The notes: a model not told the origin generated them from the sequence alone. A stretch of DNA of 64,000 nt from Symsagittifera roscoffensis (GCF_963678635.1 NC_087065.1:10003579-10067578); one strand, 5' to 3'; shown: positions 12,153-23,900, numbered from the stretch's first letter. Program-made: numbers and translations.

Positions 12153-12464
12153 TCACTTTTGAGTCATCCAAGCATTCTGCTGTCTCGAAGTTCGAGTGGT
12201 GTCTGGTGGCTTGGACAGCGGCGGCGTGGTTCCCCACGGCGAGTTTGAGCTTCGGCTACTCGTACCGCCATTGTTTGTTCGTTTCGGTGCTCTGTCAGTG
12301 GTGCTTCGGGTCTTCGCTGGCTCTTCGTTTTTGCTTGGATTGGTGTTGGTATTTGTTTTTGGCTTTCGGGGACTCTTGTTAGCTTGTGGGTGTTTTGCTT
12401 TTTTAGTTTGTTGAACTGCTGGTTTCGCTTTTTTATCTGATTGATTTTTCTTTTTCTCCGCCAT
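12153..12464 (-). CDS. Lys/Thr/Asn/Pro-rich basic protein or first exon (hypothetical)
   Basis: On the minus strand an ATG in a GTCATGGCGG context opens a frame beginning MAEKKK. The frame is extremely rich in K, Q, T, N, P and S with no hydrophobic core. The frame extends 13 codons upstream of this ATG, but the second ATG has the better context and was chosen. Local GC is clearly above the neighbours, which supports coding. No domain is recognised. It could be the disordered N-terminus of a DNA- or RNA-binding host protein, or the start of a retroelement ORF1. No partner domain is seen downstream before 10 kb. Confidence 0.35.
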   Translation of the reverse strand: MAEKKKNQSDKKAKPAVQQTKKAKHPQANKSPRKPKTNTNTNPSKNEEPAKTRSTTDRAPKRTNNGGTSSRSSNSPWGTTPPLSKPPDTTRTSRQQNAWMTQK

Positions 12465-12854
12465 GACTGGCAGCACTCTGAAACGCAGGTGTTGTTTTAA
12501 CAAGAGTAGCCCGGCGCTGTGTGGGTAGCACAGAATGTTTCGAACACAGTTATCATTGCATAAAATAAGACATTTTTAAAGAGAATAAACTTGCAGCTGA
12601 TAAACGGCAACATACAATACCATTCAAAAATATTCTTATTAGCTATTTACGTCGTGGAATTGAGAAAAACTTCATCGGACAAGTCAAAATTTCTTCGCTC
12701 ATCGCTTCATTTGAGTCTGATTGGCAAAGTTCAGACCAGTTTTTCTCCCAACGCTCAGAAAAAATTTTTAAAATTGTCTTGGGAACTCAAAAAAAATTGA
12801 GTTTTAAGGTGGTCCCATATTTCATCTGACAGAAATCCCATACTTGATTTTACT

Positions 12855-13036
12855 CAGTAGCGGATTTAGGGGGGGGGGGGGTGCAGACGTCTCTTCCCTC
12901 AAAGGAACATTTTATCAGAACCCCTGACTAACCAAGGGATCCCCCTTTGGTGCTAACTTAAGACCTTCATTTTTCGCTGTCTTACTCTAAAATTTTACTA
13001 TTTTTAAAGGGAGAGCATGCGAAAACACGCGATTTG
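12855..13036 (+). mobile_element. hAT-like miniature element, left-end fragment
   Basis: It starts CAGTAGCGGATTTAGG followed by a long G run, like the left ends at 15783 and 21793. It keeps diverged internal blocks: the AAGGGATCCCCCTTTGGT region and AAAGGGAGAGCATGCG. The right end is missing and a foldback element begins at 13037. Confidence 0.6.
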
Positions 13037-13360
13037 TTGGACCAGTATCTTTTTATTGCTCTACCACTTAGCATCGCCTCGAGTATCAAATTTGACCACG
13101 TTTTATGAAATCGAAACCTAAAACCACTTTGATTGTCGAAACTATTGTTTTGATCACGCTAGAAAGGGAACAATATCATAGCGTAGAGTAAGGCATTTTC
13201 TTACTTACTCTACGCTATTAGATTGTTCACTTTCTAGTGTAATCAAAACAATAAGTTCGACTATCAAAGTGGTTTTATGTTTCTATTTCTTAAATCGTTG
13301 TCGCTTGAGGGACTCGATGCGATAATAAGTGGTAGAACAGTAAAAAGTTACTTGTCCGCC
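13037..13360. repeat. foldback element with about 155-bp arms
   Basis: The left arm from TTGGACCAGTATC inward is the imperfect reverse complement of the right arm ending TACTTGTCCGCC. The arms meet at GCGTAGAGTAAG ... CTTACTCTACGC around 13183-13220 with almost no loop. Arm identity is about 80% by eye, so it is older than the 10.8-kb hairpin. Confidence 0.8.
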
Positions 13361-14630
13361 AAAACTCAGCGGATTGTGCCAGTTAACTTAGTATAGATAT
13401 TTAGTCTTACTTTTCAAGAAATTGAGGGCTACTTGATTGGGATATTTTTTATAAATCAGACCAAATTTTAAACGAATACTTCAGAGTGGGAATGATCGAA
13501 ACTGGAGTCTACGTGTTCCCTAGTGGGTGTGCTATGGTTTATTCCAAATGGGCATCGCGCCTTGTAGAATTTTCGTTTAATTTTTCAAAGATTTCATAAT
13601 GATGGCGACAGTGTGACATGAATACTATCACGCACAAGTTTGCTCCGAATTGAAATCGGGCAAGTTATTTGGTCATATTATCTTAGTTCAAAATTTATAG
13701 TTAATCAAACTTTGTTAGCCAAAAACTAATGGAGACAATTTAAAGGGAAACCGTATTACCACAATTTTGCCCTGATATACTAGCAGTCTTGGCTTGATCA
13801 TCAAACTACAACAAGGCTCAAATTTATACAATTTAAGCAAATAATCTAGTTTCAAAGCAAGGAAAATCTAGATAAAAAATTTCTCGAGTGACTGGTTTAT
13901 GATAGACGAGGTTGTAATAAAAGAGAGCTTTCCGCTTTCAATCGAGCAACGGATCGTGTTCGATTTTCTTTGCGTTTCGGTATTTGATCTGGAATTCTTT
14001 CAAAAAAAGAGTTAAAGATTTCACCCATAGTAGCATTTGCTTCGAAAAAAAATTGTTGAATCAAAGCTTTCAAAATCTTGCTTTGGAAGCGTGCTTTGGC
14101 GAATCAATGATAGCTCTTTAGAGGGATGTTTTTGTTGCTGAGACATCGTCCAATAAAAGTACAAAACGTTTCAGCTTATGGACTCAGCTATGTTCCTTGA
14201 AGAGCTAATTAACTTGATTGTAACTTGACAAAGCTCATAAAAAATCTGATAAGAGAATTGAAAAAATCCTCGCTTAGCAGCAAAAACTGGACAAAAAAAA
14301 AACTTTTTTTCAGATATTTTAAGATTTTATCTGAATAGGAAAACTAATTGGAACTGACTGACTTGAAGTATTATAATTGCTTAAAGTGATTAAATAAATA
14401 ATCCGTACTAGCCATATCTTCGAAAATTTTCATGAAGTAGCTTTTTGCAAGCTTAAATTTTTTGTAAGCGGAGACTTAATCAAAAATTATCAACTTGTGT
14501 AATTTTGGTCCTATTAGTTTTTCAATTCTCAAGATATAATTTTTTTTAATCGGTGATATCGATAAATCCAAGTTCGATAGATGATTATAACATAAAAAAC
14601 GAAACCATAAAAAAAAACACCCAATTTGAC
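13361..14630. other. non-coding stretch
   Basis: No recognisable gene, domain or repeat. A short open, R-rich stretch at about 13905-13990 (plus) ends in a stop and is within chance expectation. Confidence 0.5.
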
Positions 14631-15480
14631 CAAAACTCCTTATCATACAGTTTCCATATATGAAAAACTTCTTGCCATACAGTTCCATACGTACATAAAA
14701 TTGTATGAATTCTCTATGATAAGCATTTTTCCATATATGGAAACTGTATGACAAATAATTCAATTTCTGAAAAATTTTGTGACAAAGACCTTGGTTTACT
14801 CAAAGCTGGAGTCACAAAAATTTGGACAATCTTGCACTTACAATGCATAGAAAACGACTTGAATTTTCTGCGAGCTGTCTTTCACAAATGATATAACGAA
14901 AGTAACAAACATTTAAATTTTGGCAAAATTTTTAAACGACGATTATTTTTAAAATTTGAGTGTTAAAATTATTAGACACTGATCAAGACATACATAAACA
15001 TGCTATACAAAAGAAATTGGAGTTTTCAGTGTTTTTGAAAAAGTTATTGAGCGAAAAGGAAAAACAAACCAACATTAGTGTATTCAGAACTACGTTATGC
15101 ACACGAAAATTTAAATTTTGCATGCTAAAAAATTTTTTTTGGCAAAAGTTTGAGAACAAAAAATTCGCAATGCGTTTAAAAAAACCAAACAAATTTTAGG
15201 GCACTTTCAAAATTACTTAGAAAAATTTTTGTGTCGCCATCAAAAAAATGCTTATCGTACAATTTACATATATGGGAATTGTATGATAAGCATTTTTTTC
15301 AAAAAACGAAAACCTCGGTTTTTTCATCACTGTTATTTTAGAATCAAACAGCCGCAGAAGTTAGTTTTTATCTTTTTTCAATCATTTTTCGAAATTGTAC
15401 GAAAATTATATGACAAGCATTTTCCCTTAGATTTGATGTATGTAATTGTATGATAAGCATTTTCGGTGTATGAAGGTCAA
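14630..15480. repeat. region with scattered TATGATAAGCATTTT motifs
   Basis: A short motif, close to GTATGATAAGCATTTTT with adjoining CATATATGG, occurs in both orientations near 14640-14680, 14700-14750, 15250-15300, 15395-15425 and 15445-15465. The pairs at 14640 and 14720 are inverted. A related ACGATAAGCATTTTTT lies at about 33100. It is probably the remnant terminus of a small repeat family. ATG ORFs here look like by-products of low complexity. Confidence 0.5.
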
Positions 15481-15782
15481 CCTGGTAAGTTAATGTACTT
15501 TCAAACAATGGTTTCTCCTGCAGGATTATGTGTTTTTGAGGGAGCCCTCAGAGGTGCAATAATAAAATTGGAGTGTTTTTTGATGCTGCCTCGCATATTA
15601 TCGATCTTTTTGTGCGGCGCATAACTAGTGTGAAGGTTCAGTCAAATATGTCGCGCGACTTATGTTGTCCTTTTGGCGTACTCCTTTGCCGAAATTTTGT
15701 CATAGACTCTGCCATACGCGTGTTATAACTGTTTTCTAATCTCAATTCTTCTTTCTGTCGTTAGCTTCAGCATGAGCTATAC

Positions 15783-16201
15783 CAGGAGCGGATTTAGGGG
15801 GGGGGCGGACGCCCCCCCCCCTCAGGGATTCGAACGCCTGCCGACCCAAAGGGTCCCCCCTTTGTACTATTTTGAGATATCCATATTTGGTGACGGACCC
15901 TAAAAATTTTCTAAAGGCGCCTTTGGCGCCAATATATACTTGCTTTAAGGGGGGAGCGCGCGCCACAAAAAAATGCAATTTTTTGGTCAAAATTTTCCAA
16001 AAAAGCCTAAAAACGCCTTGTTTTGGGCTGTTTTTTCAAAATTTTGCCTGCGGCGAAGAAATTTTTGGCCCAAACAGGGACAAAACAGTGCTTTGGAAGT
16101 GCTCGAAAAACCAATTTGGTCGACATAAAAAAATGTCGACAAAAATTTCGAATTTTTTTTGAAAATCCGCCCCCCTCGAGAAAATCCTAGATCCGCCCCT
16201 G
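15783..16201 (+). mobile_element. hAT-like miniature element inside copy A
   Basis: The terminal inverted repeats are CAGGAGCGGATTTAGG on the left and, reverse-complemented, CAGGGGCGGATCTAGG on the right. The flanking 8-bp sequences AGCTATAC (15775-15782) and ATCTATAC (16202-16209) match at 7 of 8 positions. CAGGG-type termini with 8-bp target duplications are the hAT signature. It has no transposase, so it is non-autonomous. A G-rich left end and a GGCGCCTTTGGCGCC palindrome lie inside. Confidence 0.8.
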
Positions 16202-18329
16202 ATCTATACTACTTAACATTGACCGTAAAGGTCAGCTTAACACAAATGCGGCTACTACAACCTGTATACACAATGAATTTAATGTCCTTAATAATAATAG
16301 TACACATATAAGTGCTTATGATCTAACAAAATGATTTGGCCGGTACGACCTTCCGCCTTGCGACAAAAATCTATCGCCTAATTTATCACATCTTCGTTAT
16401 TCTTAACATTTTTCTTGTTATTTCACTTTCCCATCTCTTCCAAAAACGCCACGCATTCCTTGTGCTCAGTTATTTTTGGAATTCTTTTCGTTTCTTTGAC
16501 TCTTGGCTCCATTTTTTTAAAAACAAGTTAGCCAGCGATGGGGCAGTCACAGTTTTCTCGGACCCTGAAGCTATCGGTATGCCGATGGTCTACATTTCTA
16601 TTGGTGTGCTGAGCCCGGCTCGATATAGTGAAAAAATTGTTGCGTTTTATTCCTGCTTGTTTGTTTTTGCATTGTTCCCATGACGTGTGTGGTGAGTATT
16701 TCATAATTTTTTTTATTAGTAGATCCCCTAGATCTTCTGTTTTTCTAGTTAATTTATTTACTGTTTTCCTAGCCACCTGTTTGATCTTTTTGCTGTCAAT
16801 TTTTTTGCCTCCTTTTGAATTTGTTGGCTAATTTTTAAGAGTAATGAACGTAGTGAAGACTCTTATATAGGTCTTGCTGATTTTTTTGTTTTTTTTTCAG
16901 GAAAAAGTCTTAAAATATTGATGCACTTAGCTATAATGCACTTTTTGAGTTCAATTGAAATTCATCGGCTGAAAGTGACGTAAATAGCACTCTCCAAATA
17001 CGAACGTGGAAATAGCGCAAAAACGTGAACGATTTCTAGTTTCGAAAGTGGAATTTTTTTTAAGATTTCCCAGCGAAATAAAAACTTTACCTATTGATCC
17101 AGTTTTCTCAATTTGGGTTCATGTTATCAACAAAGCGCCAAACATAATTGTTCAAAAAATTCGAAGAGCCTCAAAGCATCTATTTTTTTTTTTTGAAATT
17201 TGAAAGTTTTTTTTCAAGAAAGTCAGTGGTTTTCTTATGTTTACTTGCGTTCATTACTCTTTTCCAATCTTCGATTGGCTATGTTTGAAAATCGTTGGTC
17301 TTGTTTTTGTTACAATTGCGAAAGTAAGTGTGTTTTACTCGGCAACCAGACTTTTTTACAGTAAAGAACTACTCCTAAAAGAAATTGAACTTGCTTTATC
17401 ATTGAACCTTAATAAGTTCATTGCTCTTTCCCACCTTGCCTGGAGGAAATGCGGCCCTTTTTGCATCCTATATGAGTCACGTCAAGATCTTGTTTTTTTA
17501 CAGTATTTTTCATTTAAAATTGAGTTGTCAGATTTTCGTTGGTATGCTCAAGTTTTTTTTGGTTTTTTGTGCATCAAAATTTTTGTTGTGCTGTAAAAAA
17601 AACATCATGGTAGTTTCAACCGCTGTTTATTTTTGTTTCACAGGGACTTTCAATAAAAAAATTTTAAAAAACATTTTTTGCTCAACTGGTGTCTGTTCAG
17701 GCATTGTTGGCTTTGTTTCCATTTAGTAAGCTTTGTTCCATTGCTAGTTTAAATTTCAAACTTGTATGGGTTGACTGCTTGGAATGCTTATTTCAGTATT
17801 CCTAATTTGAGGTAAAAATCAGTCATGGAAAAGTATCGGATTGGGTTCATTCTTCAAAAACTTTTTGATGCGCTGGGGAAACTTTTTCACTTACTGCTAA
17901 TAAAAAAAGTTTTTCTCCGAAAGCATTCACGGATTTTTATAAAAAAAATATATCACCCTCAGTTACTCAAACTTTGATTTTTTACCGTTTTTTGAAACTT
18001 ATGAATTTTACCCTCCTAAAATTGAAATTTTGGGTTCTGTTAGCCGACAGTTGGCTAATTCTATTATCTCCCGTATTTGTGTGGGCACTGATGCTCACTT
18101 CTGCCAATTCGAAACTTAGATCATAACACATTTGAGACTGCTGTTTAATTTAATGCTTATTACGGATACATTCTGTGCACTTGCATAGCAACCTGCAATC
18201 CCAAACAATGTATACGTATAAGTGTGATGCTTAAAAAACCTACTTGTATTTTTGATTTGTGATTTAAAAAAGGAACTGCGATACACTGCTTTACAGATAC
18301 GCTTGATCGGAAACTTAATTAATGTCTAG

Positions 18330-18654
18330 CAGCGGATCTAAGATTTTCTTTGTGGATTGCAATTAAAACATTTAAAAAAAATTAAGTCGACCAGAATGCC
18401 TAATGAGCGAGTTTTAGCTCCACTTCAGCTCCGCTAATGAGTGACAAATTTCAGCTCCAATTTTTGCGAAGTTTAATTCAAAGTGAACATGCGTAGGCGT
18501 CGAGAAAGCAGCCTTTAGAAAAATTCTAGGCTTGTACTGGCAAAAATAAATGCGTATAAAAGTACCAAAGGGGAACCCTGGGGATGGTAAGATTGTCGAG
18601 GTTCACAGAATTGGGGGGGGGGGGGGGGGCGTCTTCCCCCAAAATGCGCCCCTG
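18330..18654 (-). mobile_element. second hAT-like miniature element in copy A, opposite orientation
   Basis: The left terminus CAGCGGATCTAAGATTTTC and the right terminus (GCGCCCCTG, preceded by a long G run and CCCCC) are diverged versions of the ends at 15783/16201. No target duplication is recognisable. The same element lies in copy B at 23579-23900. Confidence 0.6.
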
Positions 18655-19590
18655 GAACGGCTGAATGAATAAATTATTAAGTTGTTGTCAATGCATGAAA
18701 AGGTCAGTTATTCTGTTTTAAAAAATCTGCTTTTCAATTCCTGATTTGAAAGTTGTTTCCCTGGGGTCAAGTCTGTATTTATTATATGAGCCGTTGTTTC
18801 TGCGGAAAAAAATCTAATTCCAAGGGCAATTCAATATACCAAAATAATAAATTTTATGGCTCTTTCACAGAAAATTTATTACGGCGAAGAAACTAGCGGG
18901 AGTTTATGGGCCCCTGAGGCAAATTTTATGGCTGAAAATTTACGACTGCTTCGAATCTAAATTTAAATAATGGATGTTAGATATGCTAATTACTACCCTT
19001 ATTTACACATGTATGCAGTCCATTCATTATGACGAAGTTTTTTCTGCCCTTCACTAACCTTTAATCTGTATCTGCAGCTAATGATGATTTTTAACTAGGA
19101 TGTTTTTGGCATTACAAGAAACACTAATTTTTGGTCCTTCAACATAATTATTTTTTGTTTTGATTACGTGTAGACAGTTTGGCCCAGGACAAATCCGCCA
19201 AAAAGAAACTCAAACAATTATACCAAAAGTTCACGAAAAATTAGGCTCCAGAAAAAAATCAATGTAAAATTCCAATAATAGTTTGACTATTACTGTGCAA
19301 AATTTGCAAACTGACCTAACTTGTTGCTTTTTTTATAGTAGAATTTTTTCTGTTTCTATTTTTTTGATATCGTGAATAAAATTTTAGTTTATTAGTGATT
19401 TTCAAAAAAAAAATTGTAAGTTCTGTTGCTCCTTTTGCTAGTTTTTCAATAAAGTGATTGAATTTTTGTCCTCATTGTAATTTTCTTCAGGCAAATATTG
19501 ACTTTATTATTAAATGCAGTTCGGACGGAATTTCATTGTTACCAAGTGACAAAATTGCTGTCGTGGGCTCAAATTTAAAACATTTTTTCA

Positions 19591-19883
19591 CAGGGGTGGA
19601 TCTAGGATTTTCTCGGGAGGGGGTATGATTTGGCTATTTTTGCACTGAAACCAAACTATTGAAAAAACCGGCCAAACAAGAGTTTTTATGCATTTTTTGA
19701 ACAATTTTGAACGGGAAATCGTATTTTTCGGCGCGCGCTTTTCCCTCAAAATAGTAAATATTGGCGCCAAAGGCGCCTTTAGAAAAATATTTAAGGTCAT
19801 CCTGCCAAAAAATGGAGGTCTTAAAATAGTAGCAAAGGAAGACCCTTTGGATAGTGAGGGTGTCGAATCTAAATCCGCTACTA
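19591..19883 (-). mobile_element. third hAT-like miniature element in copy A
   Basis: It begins CAGGGGTGGATCTAGG and ends CCGCTACTA, with GGCGCCAAAGGCGCC inside as in the 15783 element, reversed. Its copy-B counterpart (24836-25128) keeps the CTG end and a clear target duplication. The ATG ORFs on both strands here are by-products of the repeat, found identically in both copies. Confidence 0.75.
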
Positions 19884-20836
19884 GTTTTTCTGCTCATAAA
19901 TAATCTTAAATGACACTAGGCTATTTGGTCTAGTTTTTACATTTGTAGATACAAATTATATAACTGTATTTTATATATAGCCTAATTGGGGAAAATACCT
20001 GAAAATAATTTTTTGTTTGAAAAGTTGGCGAAGATTTTTAGGCTGAAATTACTTCATTGACGTTAAAAAGCAAACAAATCCTTATTACACTGCCCGGATG
20101 CGAGTACTCTTGGTACTTCTTGGTTTTGATCTCGAAAAAGTTATAGCCATATCAAGTTTGTAATTGACTTAATAGTTTTGAAAAGATGATATACAAGAAC
20201 AAGATCCTGAGCCAAATTACATTCTATTTTCTGTCTTTTTCGAACAATTTTTGAACAACGAGATAAAAAAGCAACTATTTTTGCGTTCCAATTTTTTCAA
20301 TAGATTTTTTGGATTGTCGCTTCCTAAGTTTTTCTTAACTCACTGATTCTAAAACATACATTAAGAGTGATAACTGGCGCTAAAAACATAGATTTTTGAG
20401 ATCAGAAGTCCATGAGATCAAAAGTCCAAGAAAGTCCAAGAAACTATTTTTTATAGGGCATTTGACTGCTCAAAAAGATCTCGGAAGAAAAATAGCATTT
20501 TGGTTGGCTAAGAAAATGTCGAGAAAAAACTGATTGTATGTATGACTGGGTTGTATGTATGATTGTATGTATGACCTAAATTCTAGTGAAAATATTCAAT
20601 TGAAGGATCGCTGAAAACATCGAAGTGTTTGACTGCCCTCTAACGTCTGTGAAGCAGTTAAGGCTTCGCACCGAGCCTCTAGGGATATTGATGTATAAAA
20701 AAAAGGATTTTTTTTTAATTTCCTCTGTGAAACTTTAAAATAATTAATTATAATCAGTTAAAATTAAATTATAACTGTAAGAATTTAGACAAAAAAGTCA
20801 CTTTGAATATTATATAAACCCTATCATAGTAATTTT

Positions 20837-21275
20837 TGTTGCAACGCAAATGTAGAGTATAGATGAATATAAAACAAGAGTACAAATGCATATAAAAGAA
20901 GACCAGATGGCCAAGCGGACTAAGACAACGTGACATGACAGTTGACGTACGTTCGAGTCCCCCACCTGACCATGTATAAATATGCTAAAAAAAAGGGGTT
21001 ATATCCTATTTTAACTGTTTCTTGGTTCTAATTCGGTTCAGCCTTGATTAAGGCTGACCGCCAAAAAGAGCAATTTGTCTCATGGACATTACCGACCGGT
21101 TCTTGTGGCTAGCTTGCGCCGATTTGTACCAAAAACGAGCTGATGATAAAAAGTTATATGATGTTCTGATCAATAGAAAAATTCCGAAATTAATCTATTG
21201 ACTGAGTAATTTGCCGAGAAATATCTCTTATTAATTTACGAATTTGGATCAGTTTTGGAGATTAGAGCGGCCACA
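20837..21275 (+). mobile_element. tRNA-bearing LTR-like repeat, copy 1
   Basis: The 439-bp unit starts TGTTGCAACGCAAATG and ends GCGGCCACA. It contains a TATA-like ATATAAAAC, a tRNA-like unit (20901-20972) and a block (about 21035-21125) that matches copy 2 (42483-42913, minus) with about one mismatch in 80 bp. The flanks of that block are much more diverged. The unit is followed by TTTTCGCGCCCCACAAGGG, which resembles an LTR-element primer binding site. It is absent from the equivalent place in copy B, so it inserted after the duplication or at its edge. It can be read as a tRNA-derived SINE with a conserved central domain, or as an LTR with an internal pol III promoter. Confidence 0.6.
20901..20972 (+). 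tRNA. tRNA-Leu/Ser-like pseudogene within the repeat
   Basis: The A-box match TGGCCAAGCGG and B-box match GTTCGAGTCCC are at proper spacing. The acceptor ends GACCAGA and ACCTGACCA pair only partly. A usable anticodon arm is not evident, so this is probably a pol III promoter relic rather than a functional tRNA. Confidence 0.55.
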
Positions 21276-21360
21276 TTTTCGCGCCCCACAAGGGACCTTG
21301 TTGATAGTTCCCTTTCGAAAGTTTCGCGGACACGAGTGCATTCTTCCGGAATCGAGAGTG

Positions 21361-21520
21361 TCCACCCTGACTCGAGTGTCTACTGGGAATCGAGGGTCGT
21401 CACAGTGTCCACCCTGACTGGGGTGTCTACTGGGAACCGAGGATCGTTACTGTGTCCACCCGGACTCGAGTGTCTACTGGAACTTGAGGATCGTCACCGT
21501 ATCCACCTGGAATCGATTGG
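21361..21520 (+). repeat. 47-bp tandem repeat, about 3.4 units
   Basis: Units start TCCACCC at 21361, 21408, 21455 and 21502, exactly 47 bp apart. Each contains a CTCGAGTGTCTACTGG-like core and GAGGATCGTCAC. It lies between the tRNA-bearing repeat and copy B. The long plus ORF across it is a consequence of the repeat. Confidence 0.9.
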
Positions 21521-21792
21521 TGCATCCTTTGGTCAGAGTGTTGGAAGGACCGAAAGAGTGCAGTTGGATGCTGCCTCGCATAGCATTTTTTGATGCTGCC
21601 TCGCATAGCATTGGTCTTTTTGTGCGGCACATAACTAATGTGAAGGTTCAGTCAAATATGTCGCGCGACTTATGTTGTCCTTTTGGCGTACTCCTTTGCC
21701 GAAATTTTGTCATAGACTCTGCCGTACGCGTGTTCTAACTGTTTTCTAATCTCAATTCTTCTTTCTGTCGTTAGCTTCAGCATGAGCTATAC

Positions 21793-22178
21793 CAGGAGCG
21801 GATTTAGGGGGGGGGGCGGACAGCTCCCCCTCAGGGATTCGAAGCCCTGCCGACCCAAAGGGTCCCCCCTTTGTACTATTATGAAATATTCAAATTTGGT
21901 GACGGACCCTAAAAATTTCTAAAGGCGCCTTTGGCGCCAATATAAACTTGCTTTTAGGGGGGAGCGCGCGCCAAAAAAAAATGCAATTTTTCGGTCAAAA
22001 TTTTCCAAAAAAAAACCTAAAAACGCCTTTTTGGGCTGTTTTTTCAAATTTTGCCTGCGGCGCAGAAATTTTGGCCCAAACGGGGACAAAACAGTGCTTT
22101 GGAACTGCTCGAAAAATAAATTTGGTCGACCTAAAGAAAAAAGGTCCACCCCCCTCGAAAATCCTAGATCCGCCCCTG
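21793..22178 (+). mobile_element. hAT-like miniature element in copy B
   Basis: Counterpart of 15783-16201, slightly shorter. It starts CAGGAGCGGATTTAGG and ends ATCCGCCCCTG. The flanks AGCTATAC and ATCTATAC are conserved. Confidence 0.8.
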
Positions 22179-23578
22179 ATCTATACTACTTAACATTGAC
22201 CGTAAAGGTCAGCTTAACACAAATGTGGCTACTACAACCTGTATACACAATGAATTTAATGTCCTTAATAATAATAGTACACATATAAGTGCTTATGATC
22301 AAACAAAATGATTTGGCCGGTACGACCTTCCGCCTTGCGACAAAAATCTATCACCTAATCTATCACATCTTCGTTATTCTTGCCATTTTTCTTATTATTT
22401 CACTTTCCCATCTCTTTCAAGAACGCCACGCATGCCTTGTGCTCAGTTGATTTTGAAATTCCTTTCGTTTGATTGACTTTTGACTCCATTTATTTTATCA
22501 AGTTAGCCAGCGATGGGGCAGTCACAGTTTTCTCGGGCACTGAAGCTATCGGTATGCCGATGGTCTACATTTCTATTGGTGTACTGAGCCCGGCACGATA
22601 TAGTGAAATTATTGTTGCGTTTTATTCCTGCTTGTTTGTTTTTGCATTGTTCGTATGAAGACTTATATAGGTCTTGCTGATTTTTTTTGTTTTTTTTTTC
22701 AGGAAAAAGTCTTAAAATATTGATGCACTTAGTTATAATGCACTTTTTGAGTTCAATTGAAACTCATCTGCTGACTTCGTTGAAATTCGTCAGACTTTCG
22801 TTGGTATGCTCAAGTTTTTTCGGTTTTTGTGCATCAAAGGTTTTTGTTGTGCTGTAAACAAATATCATGGTAGTTTCAACCGCTGTTTATTTTAGTTTCA
22901 CAGGGACTTTTAATAAAATTTTACGAAAACATCTTTTTTCAAATGTTCAGGCATTGTTGGTTTTGTTTCCGTTTAGTAAGCTTTGTTCCGTTGCTAATTT
23001 CAAACATGTTTGGCATGACTGCTTGGAATGCTTGTTTCAGTATTCCGTACTTCAGGTAAAAATCAGTTATTATGGAAAAGTACCGGATTGGGTTTTTCTT
23101 CAATTTTTTTTTGATACGCTGCGGAAACTTTTTCACTTACTGCAAATGAAAAAAGTTTTTTTTCTCAAAGTACTCACGGATTTTTATAAAAAATATATAT
23201 CACCCTCAGTTACTCAAAGTTTGATTTTTTCTACCGTTTTTTGAAATTTTTGAATTTTACCCTCCTAAAATTGAGATTTTGGGTTCTGTTAGCCGATAGT
23301 TGGCTAATTCTATTATCTCCCGTATTTGTGTGGGCACTGATGCTCACTTCTGCCAATTCGAAACTTAGATCATAACACATTTGAGACTCCTGTTTAATTT
23401 AATGCTTATTACGGATACATTCTGTGCACTTGCATAGCAACCTGCAATCCCAAACAATGTATACGTATAAGTGTGATGCTTAAAAAACCTACTTGTATTT
23501 TTGATTTGTGATTTAAAAAAGGAACTGCGATACCCTGCTTTTCAGCTACGCTTGATCGGAAACTTAATTAATGTCTAG

Positions 23579-23900
23579 CAGCGGATCTAAGATTTTCTTT
23601 GTGGATTGCAATTAAAACATTTAAAAAAATTTAAGTCGACCAGAATGCCTAATGAGCGAGTTTTAGCTCCACTTCAGCTCCGCTAATGAGCGACAAATTT
23701 CAGCTCCAATTTTTGCGAAGTTTAATTCAAAGTGAACATGCGTAGGCGTCGAGAAAGCAGCCTTTAGAAAAATTCTAGGCTTGTACTGGCAAAAATAATT
23801 GCCGTAAAAGTACCAAAAGGGAACCCTGGGGATGGTAAGATTGTCGAGGTTCACAGAATTGGAGGGGGGGGGGGGCGTTTTCCCCCAAAATGCGCCCCTG
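23579..23900 (-). mobile_element. second hAT-like element in copy B
   Basis: Counterpart of 18330-18654, with CAGCGGATCTAAG at the left and GCGCCCCTG at the right, and a shorter G run. Confidence 0.6.

Larger units (their letters stand above)
15577..20837 (+). repeat. duplicated unit, copy A (about 5.26 kb)
   Basis: Nearly the whole segment recurs in direct orientation at 21587-26068. Shared sequence starts at TTTTTTGATGCTGCCTCGCAT and ends after the ATATAAACC...ATCATAGTA block. Copy A carries about 175 bp (from 16681) and about 550 bp (16972-17520) that copy B lacks. No long ORF or known protein domain is visible. A diverged copy of the 17260-17880 portion occurs at about 60240-60700. It is therefore probably a non-coding mobile repeat that was duplicated, rather than a host gene. 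Confidence 0.9.

Noticed and set aside
16528-16776. Similar ORFs at 16336-16776 and 22473-22658 suggesting a conserved protein
   Set aside because: The segment is part of the duplicated unit; no domain is recognised and the frames diverge by indels.
19634-19903. 70-87-codon ORFs on both strands, identical again at 24833-25148
   Set aside because: They lie within a duplicated hAT-like miniature element; identity reflects the duplication, not coding selection.
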